DNA of 64,000 bases, from NCBI RefSeq assembly GCF_964204645.1, contig NC_134027.1:6250485-6314484 (forward strand). Direction: 5' to 3'. The DNA is from Tubulanus polymorphus. Lineage: Eukaryota; Nemertea; Palaeonemertea; Tubulaniformes; Tubulanidae. A program made the translations under genes and the position numbers. This document shows, in pieces, positions 34,448 through 64,000 of the stretch. A model generated the notes under the pieces. The model saw only the letters and a list, made by a program, of their open reading frames with translations, was not told where the DNA came from and made no database searches. The stretch's first letter is position 1; each line of letters begins with the position of its first letter.

Positions 34448-37145
34448 AATATATTTGGTGACAATAGAGAAAAACCAATGGATTACAACACATCAGTTAG
34501 TTGTTTGTCCCTTGCTCACTCAGTGAAAATATGGCCACCTATTTGCATAATATTGTATGCGCCTGCCATGTCACCTGGTGGAAGAGACCGAGACTGACAC
34601 AGTCAATGCACAAGCTGAAGCAGGGGTAGTCTGTGTAATGTCCAAGCATCCACTCGGAGATTTACTTCATCCATCACCCATGGCTGTACATATATTACAA
34701 AATGTTGTAATAAACATACTTTTTCCAAAGTTACAGCACATAGGCCAACTCGAGTATTATACTACAGTACATTACAGAGGCATTCAAGAGCAAAGAATCT
34801 TCAGAAAATCTTGCGAAATAAGTGTTTCATATAGATCAATGGAATGCTTTGAAAAGCCAAACAATGGATAATTACACAGACTTAAGCTGAGGTATGATAT
34901 AATATGTATATATTAATATATACAATGAAAGGGCACAAGGATTACACCTAGCAAGTCCGAACAATGCTTCTGAAGCAAGCGTAAATCAGGACTGTAAAGT
35001 ATAGATCGATAGCTTCTGGCTATTTCATACCAAAAGCTTGTATATCATTAAATAAGATATGCAATAAAATTGAACCATGAACCAAAAAAGAGAGACAAAA
35101 AATTAAAACTACATCACAGTCGATTTAAGAGTCCCAAGTAAATGATGAGCTATTGTGCCATTTTATAGGTAGGAGATATTTAACATAAGTGTTGGTGTTC
35201 AACCCAGATGTAACCACTTGGCCAGGTGATCAATGCTTCATTTTCAATATCAACGCAACGTGACATGTTTTCCCCTGTTAAAAACCAGCTGAAGTTTACT
35301 AGTGGCATTTGGCATCTGGGTTGACTCGACAAGACTTAAATTTGGCACACTTAAACTCGCACAGTATCATCATTCGCACATTGAATAAACTGTGGAGTTG
35401 AGCTCTCAAGACCTAAATATATAAAAGCTAAATAACAAAAAAATAAAACGATCACAGTAATGGACAATATTGGCCGAGGCTAAAATGTCGTAACATTGGC
35501 GTTATGATAAAAACGCTGATGCCATAGGATTGGCATTTAACAAATACATTAACAGTCTAATTATGATAGCCATACCATGCCATGTACCCTGTAATATCGA
35601 ATTCTATCATGAATATTTCACTTCCGTTTATGTGCACTGTAAACACTTTCAAAGTCATGGTAATACATGTACTTATTAAATGGAAATCTGTTTTTGTTTT
35701 TGTAAACCTATGTAGAGCAATTTGTATTAGCACATGAAAGCTCAGAGGTTTAATGCAAGATGTGAGAATAATCAATATTATGTACAGGTATATATTCAGA
35801 AGCAAATGAAATAGTAAGGGCCGATTGCCAATGTCCGGGCAGATTAGCCTCTCCTACAAACATAGGGATTGTCAGTATAAATAAAAAGACGTAGTCACAG
35901 GGGTCAAAAGTATTCTGAAATGCAGTGGAAATGAATCTATAAACTATAAACAGCTAATTTGTCTAAAAAAAATACTTAAGTTCTATTCTTGATCACAAAT
36001 CTATGTGATATTCTGGGAATTTAGATATTTTTTGAAGCAACGTTAGCATAGATATCAGCAGAAGAAATTTGTCTAAATTCTAAAGTATTTTAGGAGTGTG
36101 ACCATTTAATTGAATGAAATAAAAAACACCGCAATTAAATTCCACAATTCTAATGGTAATATAAGTCTGATATCTGAATGTGAATATCTTTCATTTACAA
36201 ATATCTACTATGATCTATTAAGAGTGCTGGCTTCCTAGTGAAATGAAAATAACACAAGATCACTCTTAGTTGTGTAAGTTTAAAATTGTGTTTAGAATCA
36301 GATAGATAATACTGTTGAAGAAAATGTAAGTATCAGAAATACAAATAATAATTTACAACCATCAAGAAAAATAGAAACAGAAGGTTCTGAGAGCGCAATG
36401 AAATCATCCGATTATAACATAGGCAATTTTCCTCGATTAAATCTAATAATTTCAAGTGAAACATATGCTAACTAAATGAAATCTGTTTCCAAGGCCCTTT
36501 AAGAAGATGGGGTCAGTGAGCGCAAATAAAAAGAGCACAACACTGCACTGTGCCCCCTCAGTTTCGACGTACCAAGTACTGGTCACACAACATTCAGATG
36601 ACACAAAAAATCACCAATTAAGCCACTACATACCCCTTCATTTACTGTCAATTCATACATTTAAACTTTCTCCTAGTCACTTTTCGATATAATACATTAT
36701 TGCATGGTATTTGACTGAACTGCGGATGCAACGCTCTTTACATTGGATACACTGACATTGTCATTTTGAAAATGATCGTTATCAATGAATTTTTACATTT
36801 TTATATAATTACTCTAAGACTACTATTTCCATCACAGAAGCTCTTACTTCACTTGAATACAAGATTTACGTCTTCATTGAGGAGAAAGTTTCACAAACTT
36901 TTTAAACTTCAGTCCTCAAATCTTTTTTCGACAGACGGAATTGTTTAGTATAGTAGCTACGCTAAGGTTACACGATTGACAAACCTCTAGTACGTGGATA
37001 CAACTAAGAGCGTTTCATCGTGGGAAAAACATCGTCAAAGTTTATAATTATTATAATAAACGACTTTTTAAAATTTACATTGGAAATCTACATTGATGAT
37101 ATCTTTCATTAATTAAATCCTATGTAAAATATTATGGGGAGACTC

Positions 37146-37153
37146 TGAGGTAG
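37146..37153 (-). promoter_or_regulatory. let-7 8-mer seed match
   Basis: tgaggtag on the plus strand, CTACCTCA on the minus strand: a full let-7 8-mer site if this region is 3' UTR of the minus-strand gene. Depends on the UTR inference. Confidence 0.35.
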
Positions 37154-37174
37154 ATGAAGGCTTCCAATATGAAA

Positions 37175-37240
37175 TAGTATATATTATATAATATATATAT
37201 ATACATACATATACATATATGTATATGTACATACATTATA
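37175..37240. repeat. AT/ATAC-rich simple sequence
   Basis: Irregular TA and TACA dinucleotide-type repeat. It includes two of the Pumilio-type motifs, which weakens their significance. Confidence 0.7.
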
Positions 37241-40200
37241 ACACGATCAGGCCAGAATTATGCACAAACACTATAAAGCAACACAAATTTATATCATACA
37301 ATTTTATACATGGTATTCGGTATTCTATTAAATATGCGTTGATAGTTCAGTTGATCACACCAGAAAACAGGTACCAGCCTAATATGTACTTCATCACAGT
37401 AGTGAAGATTTTACGTACCAGTAAGACCTTTACGTGGTAGAATGCTGGTGTAACACAGTCATCATCTCTAAATTAATTGATAGTTAATCGTAGCATTTCA
37501 TGATAATCTGCAGTAGTTATAGAGTAAGGTCTTCCCCATCTCGCCAAACCCAGCTCCTTTTGAGGGTGGTCTTAACCAGTAAGACAAAACGAAGCCAGCT
37601 TTTTTAGTTAATAATACAGTACCGTATTCAAACGTGTATATCATTCTTTTTACTAAAGAATTGGTTGGTGGTTTATTTGACACTTTCTTGAACAATCTAC
37701 ACAATGAATTGACTTTCTTTTTCTCTTGGTTTATATAGATATATATCCCAGCACAACTTGTCTTTACACATGTATATAATACACCAAGTTATATATATAT
37801 ACATTCAACGGAATAGTAATAATACTGATAAGACCGAATAACCATACTTTTTCTCCGCAGTCTCCCAGCAATCTGCACAACAATAGAAGTTCTTACCAAT
37901 CATATCTGAATCTGAATACTTTGGTTCATATCATCATTCTCTCTATCTTTATGAATAAATTATGTTAAATATTGGTTACACCTTTTTTTGAGATATGTTA
38001 AGTCCAATATATAGGTCTTTCACTTTATACCTTAAGACCCCTATGCATACAATAGTATATAAATTTAGGCTTCACACCTGGATTTAATGTGCAATCGTAC
38101 TTAAGTTAAATACCACGTCTTGCCATGCAACGCTAATCATTGATTCACTTTTCCTGATTTTTAATTTTTCTTTTTGCTTAATTCATTCTTACTTGTCCTA
38201 AAGGCTCCTACAACGGGAGTATGCTCGATTGAGGAAATTTCATTCAAAATCATAACATATCACATCAGTTACAAGAAATGTAAATGTGTATACTGAATAA
38301 CTATGAATTTAATTCAAATATCTAATTTCTGACACTTATACCAGTAACATCTCTCGATAAACTTTCTTATGTTATTGTTTGACTACCTGAACTGACTGAT
38401 GAACGAATATCTTATTTCAACTAACATACTTGTATTTCATATTACTAGTTGTTATAAATCTATATTTGGAAAATAATAAATCATAATCATTATTATCACC
38501 TTTCATTATTATTTATCATATTTATTATCATTATTATTATTACTATCGTTATATATGAGATAATGGTGATGGTGATGAAAATGATGTGTTTATAAGTAGA
38601 ACATGTATTTATTTACTAATTAATTTCACACAAGGTGATATATGTATAATTCAACTAGGCCCATTCAGGAAGCAATTCGTCCTCTTGGTAAAGTGAACGC
38701 CGTGTTGTTGGAAAACAGTATATTGGGCAATTACCAACGTCATATTTCCACATACTTAAATAAACGGGAACAATGCATCAAAGACTTTCAGTTGATTTAG
38801 GCTTTTCATCGACCTTTAATTTTAACCTGTAAATTTTCTATACCTGATTAGGAAATTCCATTGATGCCAAAAAATTAAGATACTTGAATGTTATTTCATA
38901 TCACTTTTGCATTCTCCATTATACTTCACAAGATTGAAAGACAATTTTCAATGTAAGATTATTAAAAAGTATTGATATACAAAAACTGCATTCAACTCCT
39001 GTTTCAGAGCTTACAAGATTCTTCACTATAAAGGTGTACCGACCAGCCATCATTCTGTTGTGTGCTTGAAACAGTTCGGACAGAATATTCATGCAAAAAA
39101 TCTACTGCGGAACGGATATACTCAATTTCACAATATTCCACACATAGCCATCATCATAATCACTATCATCGATAAAAATATTGCATATCATCATCGGCAA
39201 TACACGAAGAAACACTTCACTTCAAAAATCGTCTTACGAATAATATAATACGATTCAAAATTATGACATATATTCATCACCATAGCATTGTTTAGCACAT
39301 TTAATGTATTTTGAGACTGCATTTGCACACCAATTTCAACTACGATTCCCTCTTTCCCCGTACTACTGATCACAACTTGTCGCAATATGGCACATGCAGT
39401 ATAAAAGATTTCATGTACATGACAGCGCAACCATCTGCAATCGACGCAGACCAAAGACTCCAAAAATATACTATACACAAAGATCCACATCGACGCAGGT
39501 GGTGCGGTCAACTCGCATTTTTAAATACCAAGGCCACTACTCACTGAAAATTTTTCTTCCCAAAATACATGGTATAAAAACTACAATATATATTATTTTG
39601 AGAAGAAATAGAAAATTTGGCACCTTCGGTATAATGTATTGCAATAATCTATCGAAAGTAGTGGCCCTGGCATTTACTAGTATATTTATAAATAGGGCCT
39701 AACCATGTATTGACTAACAAAATGCTTCTAAGAATAGTAGATGTTCTTATTAAGACTTTTTTTTAGATACATTGATAAAGTTGAGTTGTTAAAACTGAGA
39801 GAATGTTTCATTCAAAGAGCAAACGCCTTTTAATTGCTCAGTGACATAAAACATTCAGCAAAATCATGTCCAAATTAAATCAACAAGTACTCCGACTAAA
39901 TTCCTTTATAAGCGCAAAATTCCACTTCAAATTGATATATTCTGGGGTGTCTTTTTATAAAAGATATTGTTGTATGGACCTTTTCCCTTGAAAGAAGATT
40001 CATCGCACTAAATATCTAAACTATCAGAAACATTATTAACCAGCCCTGTAGTAAAAGGGCCAAGACTTATTTCCAAAATTCATTTTTGTCAATACCTTGG
40101 TGTCTTAACTGTGCTCGAAAAACTTCCAAATGATCTCTAATGGACGAAAACAAAAGTTCCGGTGCCTCATGCACAAAAATCAATACACCATCAATTTCAA

Positions 40201-41961
40201 ATTAAAATTGGTTATAGATTTCGACTCGAGAATGTGATGAGGCTTTAAGACACCAGCTGTATTGATTTATCACATTGAAACGGTCTTTGAGGTAATCCCA
40301 GTCTCATGAGGTATTAAGGTCACACGATGATCGGACGATAAGCTCAAATAGAAAGCTCCACAGCCGAGGTAAGATCCAAGTGCATATCCACTATATATGA
40401 GGTAAAAGTAACATAAGCTATTGCCTCCAGCAAAAATACAGACAGTAGTAGATTGACACCGGAATTTAGACCGAAAATTGCTATGAGAGAGAGGAAAAGT
40501 TGATACAAACTACCGTAACTGCAGTAGGCTCTGTACATAATACGGAGTAATTTTTCTTTAAAAATATCTTATTGAGATTAACGGCCTTCTTAAATGATTT
40601 GGAAAATACATATACAACTGGCCTGATCATGGACGGACACACTCAGTGTTTTTATTTATCATCATGCAGTACTATTTCAAACAAATTCAAAGAATTTTTT
40701 AAATCAAACAAACATAATAACGAAATAAATAAATCGAGATGAACAGAAAAAGTAACTTCTGTCTGTATTTTCACCGACGGAAAAGCTGATGTTCATTTCA
40801 TCATTTTTCTTTTGAAGATAAAGGATTTTGCCACATTTCAAACATTCAACCATACATTTGACGACCCTCATAATAAAAACCTTTAAACAAACACGCGAAT
40901 TCACTGTAGGTTTACTACCTTTCCCTTAAACGTTATTTCTCGAAAATATCACTAAATTACAGATGCTATATGCATTAAAAACTATACATATGTATCCGAC
41001 TCCTTTATAGTATAAGAACACACACATACATTTAAAATGCACCCTGTCCGATTAAAGAGGAATCTTGATTATAAAAAAAACATCATTTACATTACATGAC
41101 CATGGAAAACAAACCACATAGATTTGCTCAAAACATCACAAAGTAGACCGTCCTATCAGAAACAAATGTGATCTTAGATTTCTCAAAATTCACTGATCAG
41201 AAATTTACTGTTTCCTTGATATCCTTATAGCTTTCATCTTAGCGGGGAGGTGCATAAAATGACGATTGTATGAGAGGTAAAAGCTCACTCCACGAAATAC
41301 CCAAAGCCAACTCGAAATATATAATAATAATACATGTACACGCGTATGTATCATTGAAAAAATGATCACTACAGTTGATATTTGTGCTTCTGGTTTTCAC
41401 ACCCAGTTTTATGTAAAATCGTCTATAAACATTGGTCGACAAAATTGGGATGACTTGAGATCGAGCTCAACAAAACTTCCAATACGATTGAATTTGTTTT
41501 CATTTCAATATTTGATTTTTTTGCAATGACTCGGTTCAATTCAATGAACTAGTCTCGAAATGGTTTGTCCATAACATTAAAACAGCCCACTCAGAAGTGC
41601 ATGTTTAGAAACGATATCTGAATTGCCAGTATTGTACAAATGGACTTTTAAGTTAATTTTAGAGCCCATTTTCTGATTAAATACATATTTGGAAAATGGA
41701 AGTAGCAAATAATGATCCGAGATTCAAAGTGAAGATTCATGTTTCATACTCTTGAAGGGTCATATTTGAAGTGGACATTCATGTTGTATGGTCTCAGCTT
41801 CTCTATCTTTTATTTTAAGTGAAACAATCAATTTCCATTTGCCTAAAAACATTGAGAAATATGCACGAGAACTTCAAGAATTGTTTCATTTTTGGAATTA
41901 CGTTTGGGAAGTTTTCAATATATCTGCAAATTGTTCTTTTACGAACGTAATGCATGCTAAA

Positions 41962-41969
41962 TGAGGTAG
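41962..41969 (-). promoter_or_regulatory. let-7 8-mer seed match
   Basis: Second tgaggtag (CTACCTCA on minus). A 7-mer match (gaggtag) lies close by at 42284-42290. Confidence 0.35.
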
Positions 41970-43349
41970 ACACTATGACCTATGGGTCCCATAAGACCGT
42001 GGTCCACAATTAACGATTATCACAGATCGAGAGCTATCCCAATTATGTCGACACAAACTACTTCAAATTTCCGATGCAGTACACCTCTTGAATGTCACTT
42101 ATGATTATTGCGAAATAGATAGGATTTCCTTTGCCATTCTTTACAATGTCGTGTATGCTTAACTACGTGAAATTTCTACCATCTCTGAAAGAAAGGTTAT
42201 GCCAATACTGAAAAGTTCATCTAAATTTTTGTTTCGGTTCCTAAATTATTCTCTCAGTTAAGTTACACAGAATTTTCTGGTAAGAGGTAGAGCTTAGCAC
42301 TCCCTGGCGAAATTGTTGCCCTCTATTCACAAACAATAGGTGTACTACAAATGATTATTTCAGATGATCTTGATGAAAGACGTATTCATTGTTCTCCATA
42401 CCTCCACGTACAAATGATATTCAATGATGAAAATATACAATAGAAAAATTCAAATCATTACGATAATTAAGTGCTAGCTAGTTACATTCCTTTCTTGATG
42501 TTATAAACACGCACCAATCGTTTTTACACAAAATCTTTTGCAAAATATTACAATTATTATCATTTAATCATTATGATTATTATCATTATTGATATTAACA
42601 ATGCGCTTATCGCATTTCCAACTCCCGGGTATCTTGTTTAAGCAGAAAAAAAACAAGAAAACTTCTTCAATGCATACATGCATGTTGGTGTTGTTTGTTG
42701 TTACAATAGAAAGCGCTGTTCAGCAGGTGTTCATATCCTTGGCATCCAGTTTTAATACTTGGTGCGACCAGGCCGGGCGGCATCCATCTTGAATCACAGT
42801 GTAACATGAGGTAATAATACGCACTTGTGCTCGAATGACTAAAGATCCCATGAAAACATCACACTATTACTAGGCACCAAAAATGTAGAATAAATCACCA
42901 TGCAATATTGTTTTTACTATCATTATCATTGTTATGTGATATAGTTGCTCTGTTTTCTCAATACGTTTTGAGATGTCTGTCTTAGTTCTTGCGATTTTTT
43001 CGTATGGAAACGTTGATTTTTTCAAAACTGTAGCCGACGATTTCTTAATTTTCTTAATCATCCACTTTCGTCGTCGTTGTCCGGGTTAGATGTAAGAAAT
43101 AAAGACTTCGCCATTTATTTCTACGTACACATATACCGGTATATTTTCTGTATATACTCGTTTACAAGAGAGTCACGATGAGATCCAGATCTTGGTCTGC
43201 CTCATATATCTGAATTGGTACTGCAGGCATGGCCGCCGTGCCATATTACATATATTTCTACAGTTCTACAGGACCGTTTCAAGAAATTTACTTGAAATAA
43301 TGCGCTAGAATTCAATAATAATAAATTAATAAGTCCATTTAATTGGTTA

Positions 43350-43355
43350 TTTATT
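43350..43355 (-). terminator. Possible proximal polyadenylation signal of the ataxin-1 homologue
   Basis: tttatt on plus (AATAAA on minus), 11 bp after the stop. Use of this site would give almost no 3' UTR. Confidence 0.3.
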
Positions 43356-43365
43356 GAATTTTTTG

Positions 43366-61370
<18,005 letters not shown>

Positions 61371-62803
61371 CTGCAAATATACAATAAACAAAATCTGATT
61401 ATGAATATCCTTCGATATGTTAAGTTGGCAGTTTTGCAATGAACATGGATTACTTAATTCCACCAGATGTCAGGGCAATGGAGATAGTGCACTAAATCAA
61501 TGAGAAACTAATCTAGATAGACAGCTGACAATTGATGGAGAGAGTACATCACTGACATCCACTATCCATAGAAAAAACATTTCTATTTCCTTGCATAGAC
61601 ACCGACTTTTTATAATGCTTTTAGTTAGAAAAGAACTAGCAACAACCAAGCAGGTTTGCTATTGTGTTTTTTTACTCCAAGACATACAGCTCTGATCACA
61701 TTATGAGGAAGGAGCTTTTACTATTTTGAGAATGATATCGTATATAACTTATTCATAACTATGATAGCTGTATTACATGCAGAGTCTAAACATCAGATCC
61801 AGAAGTGTAAAAGTGGAATTGTATTCTGATGTAGGAAGATTTTTCATATATTGGTTGTGATGTGTTTCCTCATTTTGATATGATCTGAAGACTGTAGACA
61901 GGGCAACTGGATGATACCAAGATTAACCAATGTACTGGGTGACTATACAACAAGGTATACTGGGTGACTAGGTGGGTAACTGGCCAGCCGACTGGGGAAA
62001 CTGCAGTTATCAGAGTTATTAGACAATTTGTGAACTAAATGAATGTCGTTAGTGTTAACTACAGTCCGAAAAAGTGAACCACACGCGCAACTGAGCACGA
62101 TCGCTTTATTTCAGACCGAAGATGGCCGACACTGTGAAACTTGAAATACCGCACTATAGTATAAGTGTTATGCTTGCCATTCACAGTCACCAGAAGTTCT
62201 CTTAACCTATCTGACGGTATTCATCATCAAGTTTACAATGACAATCTTTTTTTTCAAATCTGTACATGAAGATGAAGACGCAGCACTTTTGTGCACTAAT
62301 TAAACTTATGTCTGACTAACTTTCATAATATCGATTTTTGTATAGAGTGTCTATGATTTCAGTGCTCATTTTGTAGGTGCAATAATCCTGGTATAGACAT
62401 TACACTCGCATGATTCTAAGGAGAATATAATCTCTGAACTACACTGGTATGTAAGATAATTGATTCCGTAAATAAAGTTCAGGGATGTCAATACCCGCAC
62501 CCCCTATAGTTGAGGTCTCGGAAACACAGTTCAATAATTTCAATTTTTCTCAATTTAGCCAAGATGCAAGACTGACTCGCAAAATCAATTATACAAAGAA
62601 ACAGTTTCTGACCTGAATTAAAAGTACTGGTGCCAACGCAATTCATCCTGGATGTTTTGATCATTACGGGAGCATGTTGAACACTGTGCGACTTTATTTG
62701 GAAAATAACTCTTCGAGACCTCCTGACCTAAATTTTCTATTATGTACCTGAGTCACCTTTTTCACAAAGTATCGACATAGAAGGTCAATCTTCAACGGAC
62801 CTC

Positions 62804-62813
62804 GGGGCGGGGC
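62804..62813. promoter_or_regulatory. GC box (Sp/KLF-type)
   Basis: GGGGCGGGGC in otherwise AT-rich DNA upstream of the ataxin coding exon. It could mark a promoter. Single-motif evidence only. Confidence 0.3.
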
Positions 62814-63734
62814 GACATCAAAAAACATAAAGCGTGGCAGCAGTTAGCCTGTTTGTGACCTTTCTTATACCTCGAGGATTGATTCACATGATTACATTCA
62901 GATAATGGGAAATTGTATTGAAATACATCAGAACTGGCTGCTGATCGTTCCTTTACTGATCTATACAGTACTCAATTTAATTAACAACATTTATCCTGCG
63001 GGACTCGCGAAACATACAGGTTGAAAATCCCACGAGCTGTTTCATTAGTTGCCGTCTCTATTAATCTTAAATTTCCTGGCCGAACCTAAAATGGGACTTA
63101 CTTATCGCAATATGAAACATACAGTCGTCGAAACATGTGATACATGCATGTAAACTTTCGCCTTAATCTCGATTTCTAATTAGCGAAATTCAATGCGGAA
63201 CGACGACACCGTGTCGGATTAAAATGATGTCAATTTAACCATTCGCAATTTACGCTGAATGTGATACATTAAGGACAGTAGATATTTTCTTGACGACTTA
63301 ATCGGAATTGAATTTCACCTCACGTCTTAATGGATCTTAATTCATTTCAATGAGACGAGGCCTTAAATTAAAGCCCCGGAATTACTGCTAGTTTACACAA
63401 AATGCTGCAGTACGCACACACTCACACATCCAAACCGTATATATTTGTTCACCTAGGGACGGAAGGCAAACAATTTCTAAATGTTCTTCCAAGAATGGAA
63501 AACAATTCCGCCTCGAGCGGCAGTTTGCTATAGTATCATCACACTTGCTGATCGATAGCTATGGGAAAAATGTCTGTGCGACATAGATTCGTACATAGAA
63601 AGAAACCTGATCGTAGGTAGCCTCCGGCGCATTGATTACTAAACTAAATGATGTCATAACATGACTATGACATCACTATGAACGTTTATATGAATAGGAA
63701 AGTAAGTGTGTCAGTTGATACAGAGTAAGAGAGA

Positions 63735-63742
63735 TGACGTCA
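63735..63742. promoter_or_regulatory. Palindromic CRE motif
   Basis: TGACGTCA, the full CREB/ATF consensus, in the upstream region of the ataxin-1 homologue. Function untested. Confidence 0.3.
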
Positions 63743-64000
63743 TTAAAGATAGTGAAGTCACAACTATATCGTAATCTATATGCTGATTCTGAGGTCAATA
63801 TTGATGTCAATAATCTTTAGTTCTATACAAAAAATATTTTATGAATGAAACGCATTGATGTTACTGGCATCAAGCCAGATTTAACTTATGGCTCAAATTA
63901 TGATACAAGTTTTTTATCGCAACCCGTGCAGTTTTAGTGCAGTTAAACTGTTTTCTACGAATCATAACTTATAATACTTTAATCAAACATTCATGTATTT

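Larger units (their letters stand above)
33589..43365. other. Gene-free 9.8 kb: CLPTM1L 3' UTR, then probable long ataxin-1 3' UTR (minus)
   Basis: No supported coding exon on either strand. CLPTM1L (plus) and the ataxin-1 homologue (minus) converge here. Human ATXN1 has a 3' UTR of about 7 kb, so much of 34.4-43.4 kb may be 3' UTR of the ataxin-1 homologue. Candidate minus-strand AATAAA signals lie at 34442-34447 (distal) and 43350-43355 (proximal, only 11 bp after the stop). The region has two let-7 8-mer matches and five Pumilio-type motifs on the minus strand, and simple-sequence stretches at 37175-37240 and 38455-38585. Confidence 0.4.
61371..64000. other. Upstream intron or 5' region of the ataxin-1 homologue
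   Basis: Begins with the splice acceptor of the large ataxin exon (tttgcag on the minus strand), so at least one further 5' exon exists. It was not found in this interval. A GGGGCGGGGC box lies at 62804-62813, a cluster of homeodomain-type cores at 63061-63303 and a palindromic TGACGTCA at 63735-63742. No coding sequence was recognised. Confidence 0.45.

Noticed and set aside
38455-38585. Dense ATTATT/ATCATT repeats that might suggest an array
   Set aside because: The spacing is irregular and there are no conserved repeats with unique spacers, so it is simple sequence and not an ordered array.

Overview
This is a window of a bilaterian invertebrate nuclear genome. The genes are split by many short GT-AG introns, polyadenylation signals are AATAAA-type, and intergenic DNA and introns are AT-rich with microsatellites and small foldback elements. 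The gene set (AK8, a TRPC-type channel, ACP7, CLPTM1L, an ataxin-1 homologue, a GT31 glycosyltransferase) fits a marine invertebrate, perhaps a lophotrochozoan. The phylum is an inference and cannot be fixed from this sequence. No prokaryotic operon, CRISPR array, tRNA/rRNA gene or autonomous transposon was recognised.

Layout, left to right. The 3' end of an unidentified plus-strand gene (to about 3.0 kb). An arylacetamide-deacetylase-like membrane lipase (minus, 4166-6051, 6 exons, 401 aa). Adenylate kinase 8 (minus, 7633-11020, 10 exons, 478 aa). A secreted papain-fold protein without a propeptide whose catalytic Cys and His are replaced (plus, 11800-13401, 5 exons, 236 aa). A VWA-domain protein of unknown role (plus, 14269-16206, 4 exons, 496 aa). 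A TRPC-type cation channel (plus, 17124-21883, 15 exons, 924 aa). A purple acid phosphatase of the ACP7 type (minus, 22514-25482, 9 exons, 526 aa). A single-exon GT31 beta-1,3-glycosyltransferase (minus, 27597-28994, 465 aa). CLPTM1L (plus, 30362-33588, 15 exons, 531 aa). An ataxin-1 homologue fills the right third (minus, 43366-61370, two coding exons separated by a 15.9 kb intron inside the AXH domain; the 5' end may lie beyond the window).

Most exon chains were assembled by hand from splice sites and reading-frame continuity. Each complete chain closes in frame and gives a protein close to the length expected for its family, which is strong internal support. The neighbours show no obvious shared pathway.

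The most unusual items are: the double-mutant, propeptide-less cathepsin-like pseudoenzyme; the ataxin-1 homologue, which keeps the nuclear-localisation/14-3-3/UHM-ligand motif next to a short polyQ tract but has no polyQ at the human disease-tract site; a 9 kb gene-free stretch downstream of it that could be a very long 3' UTR with let-7 and Pumilio motifs; an AK8 with changed P-loops; and several small inverted-repeat elements in introns.
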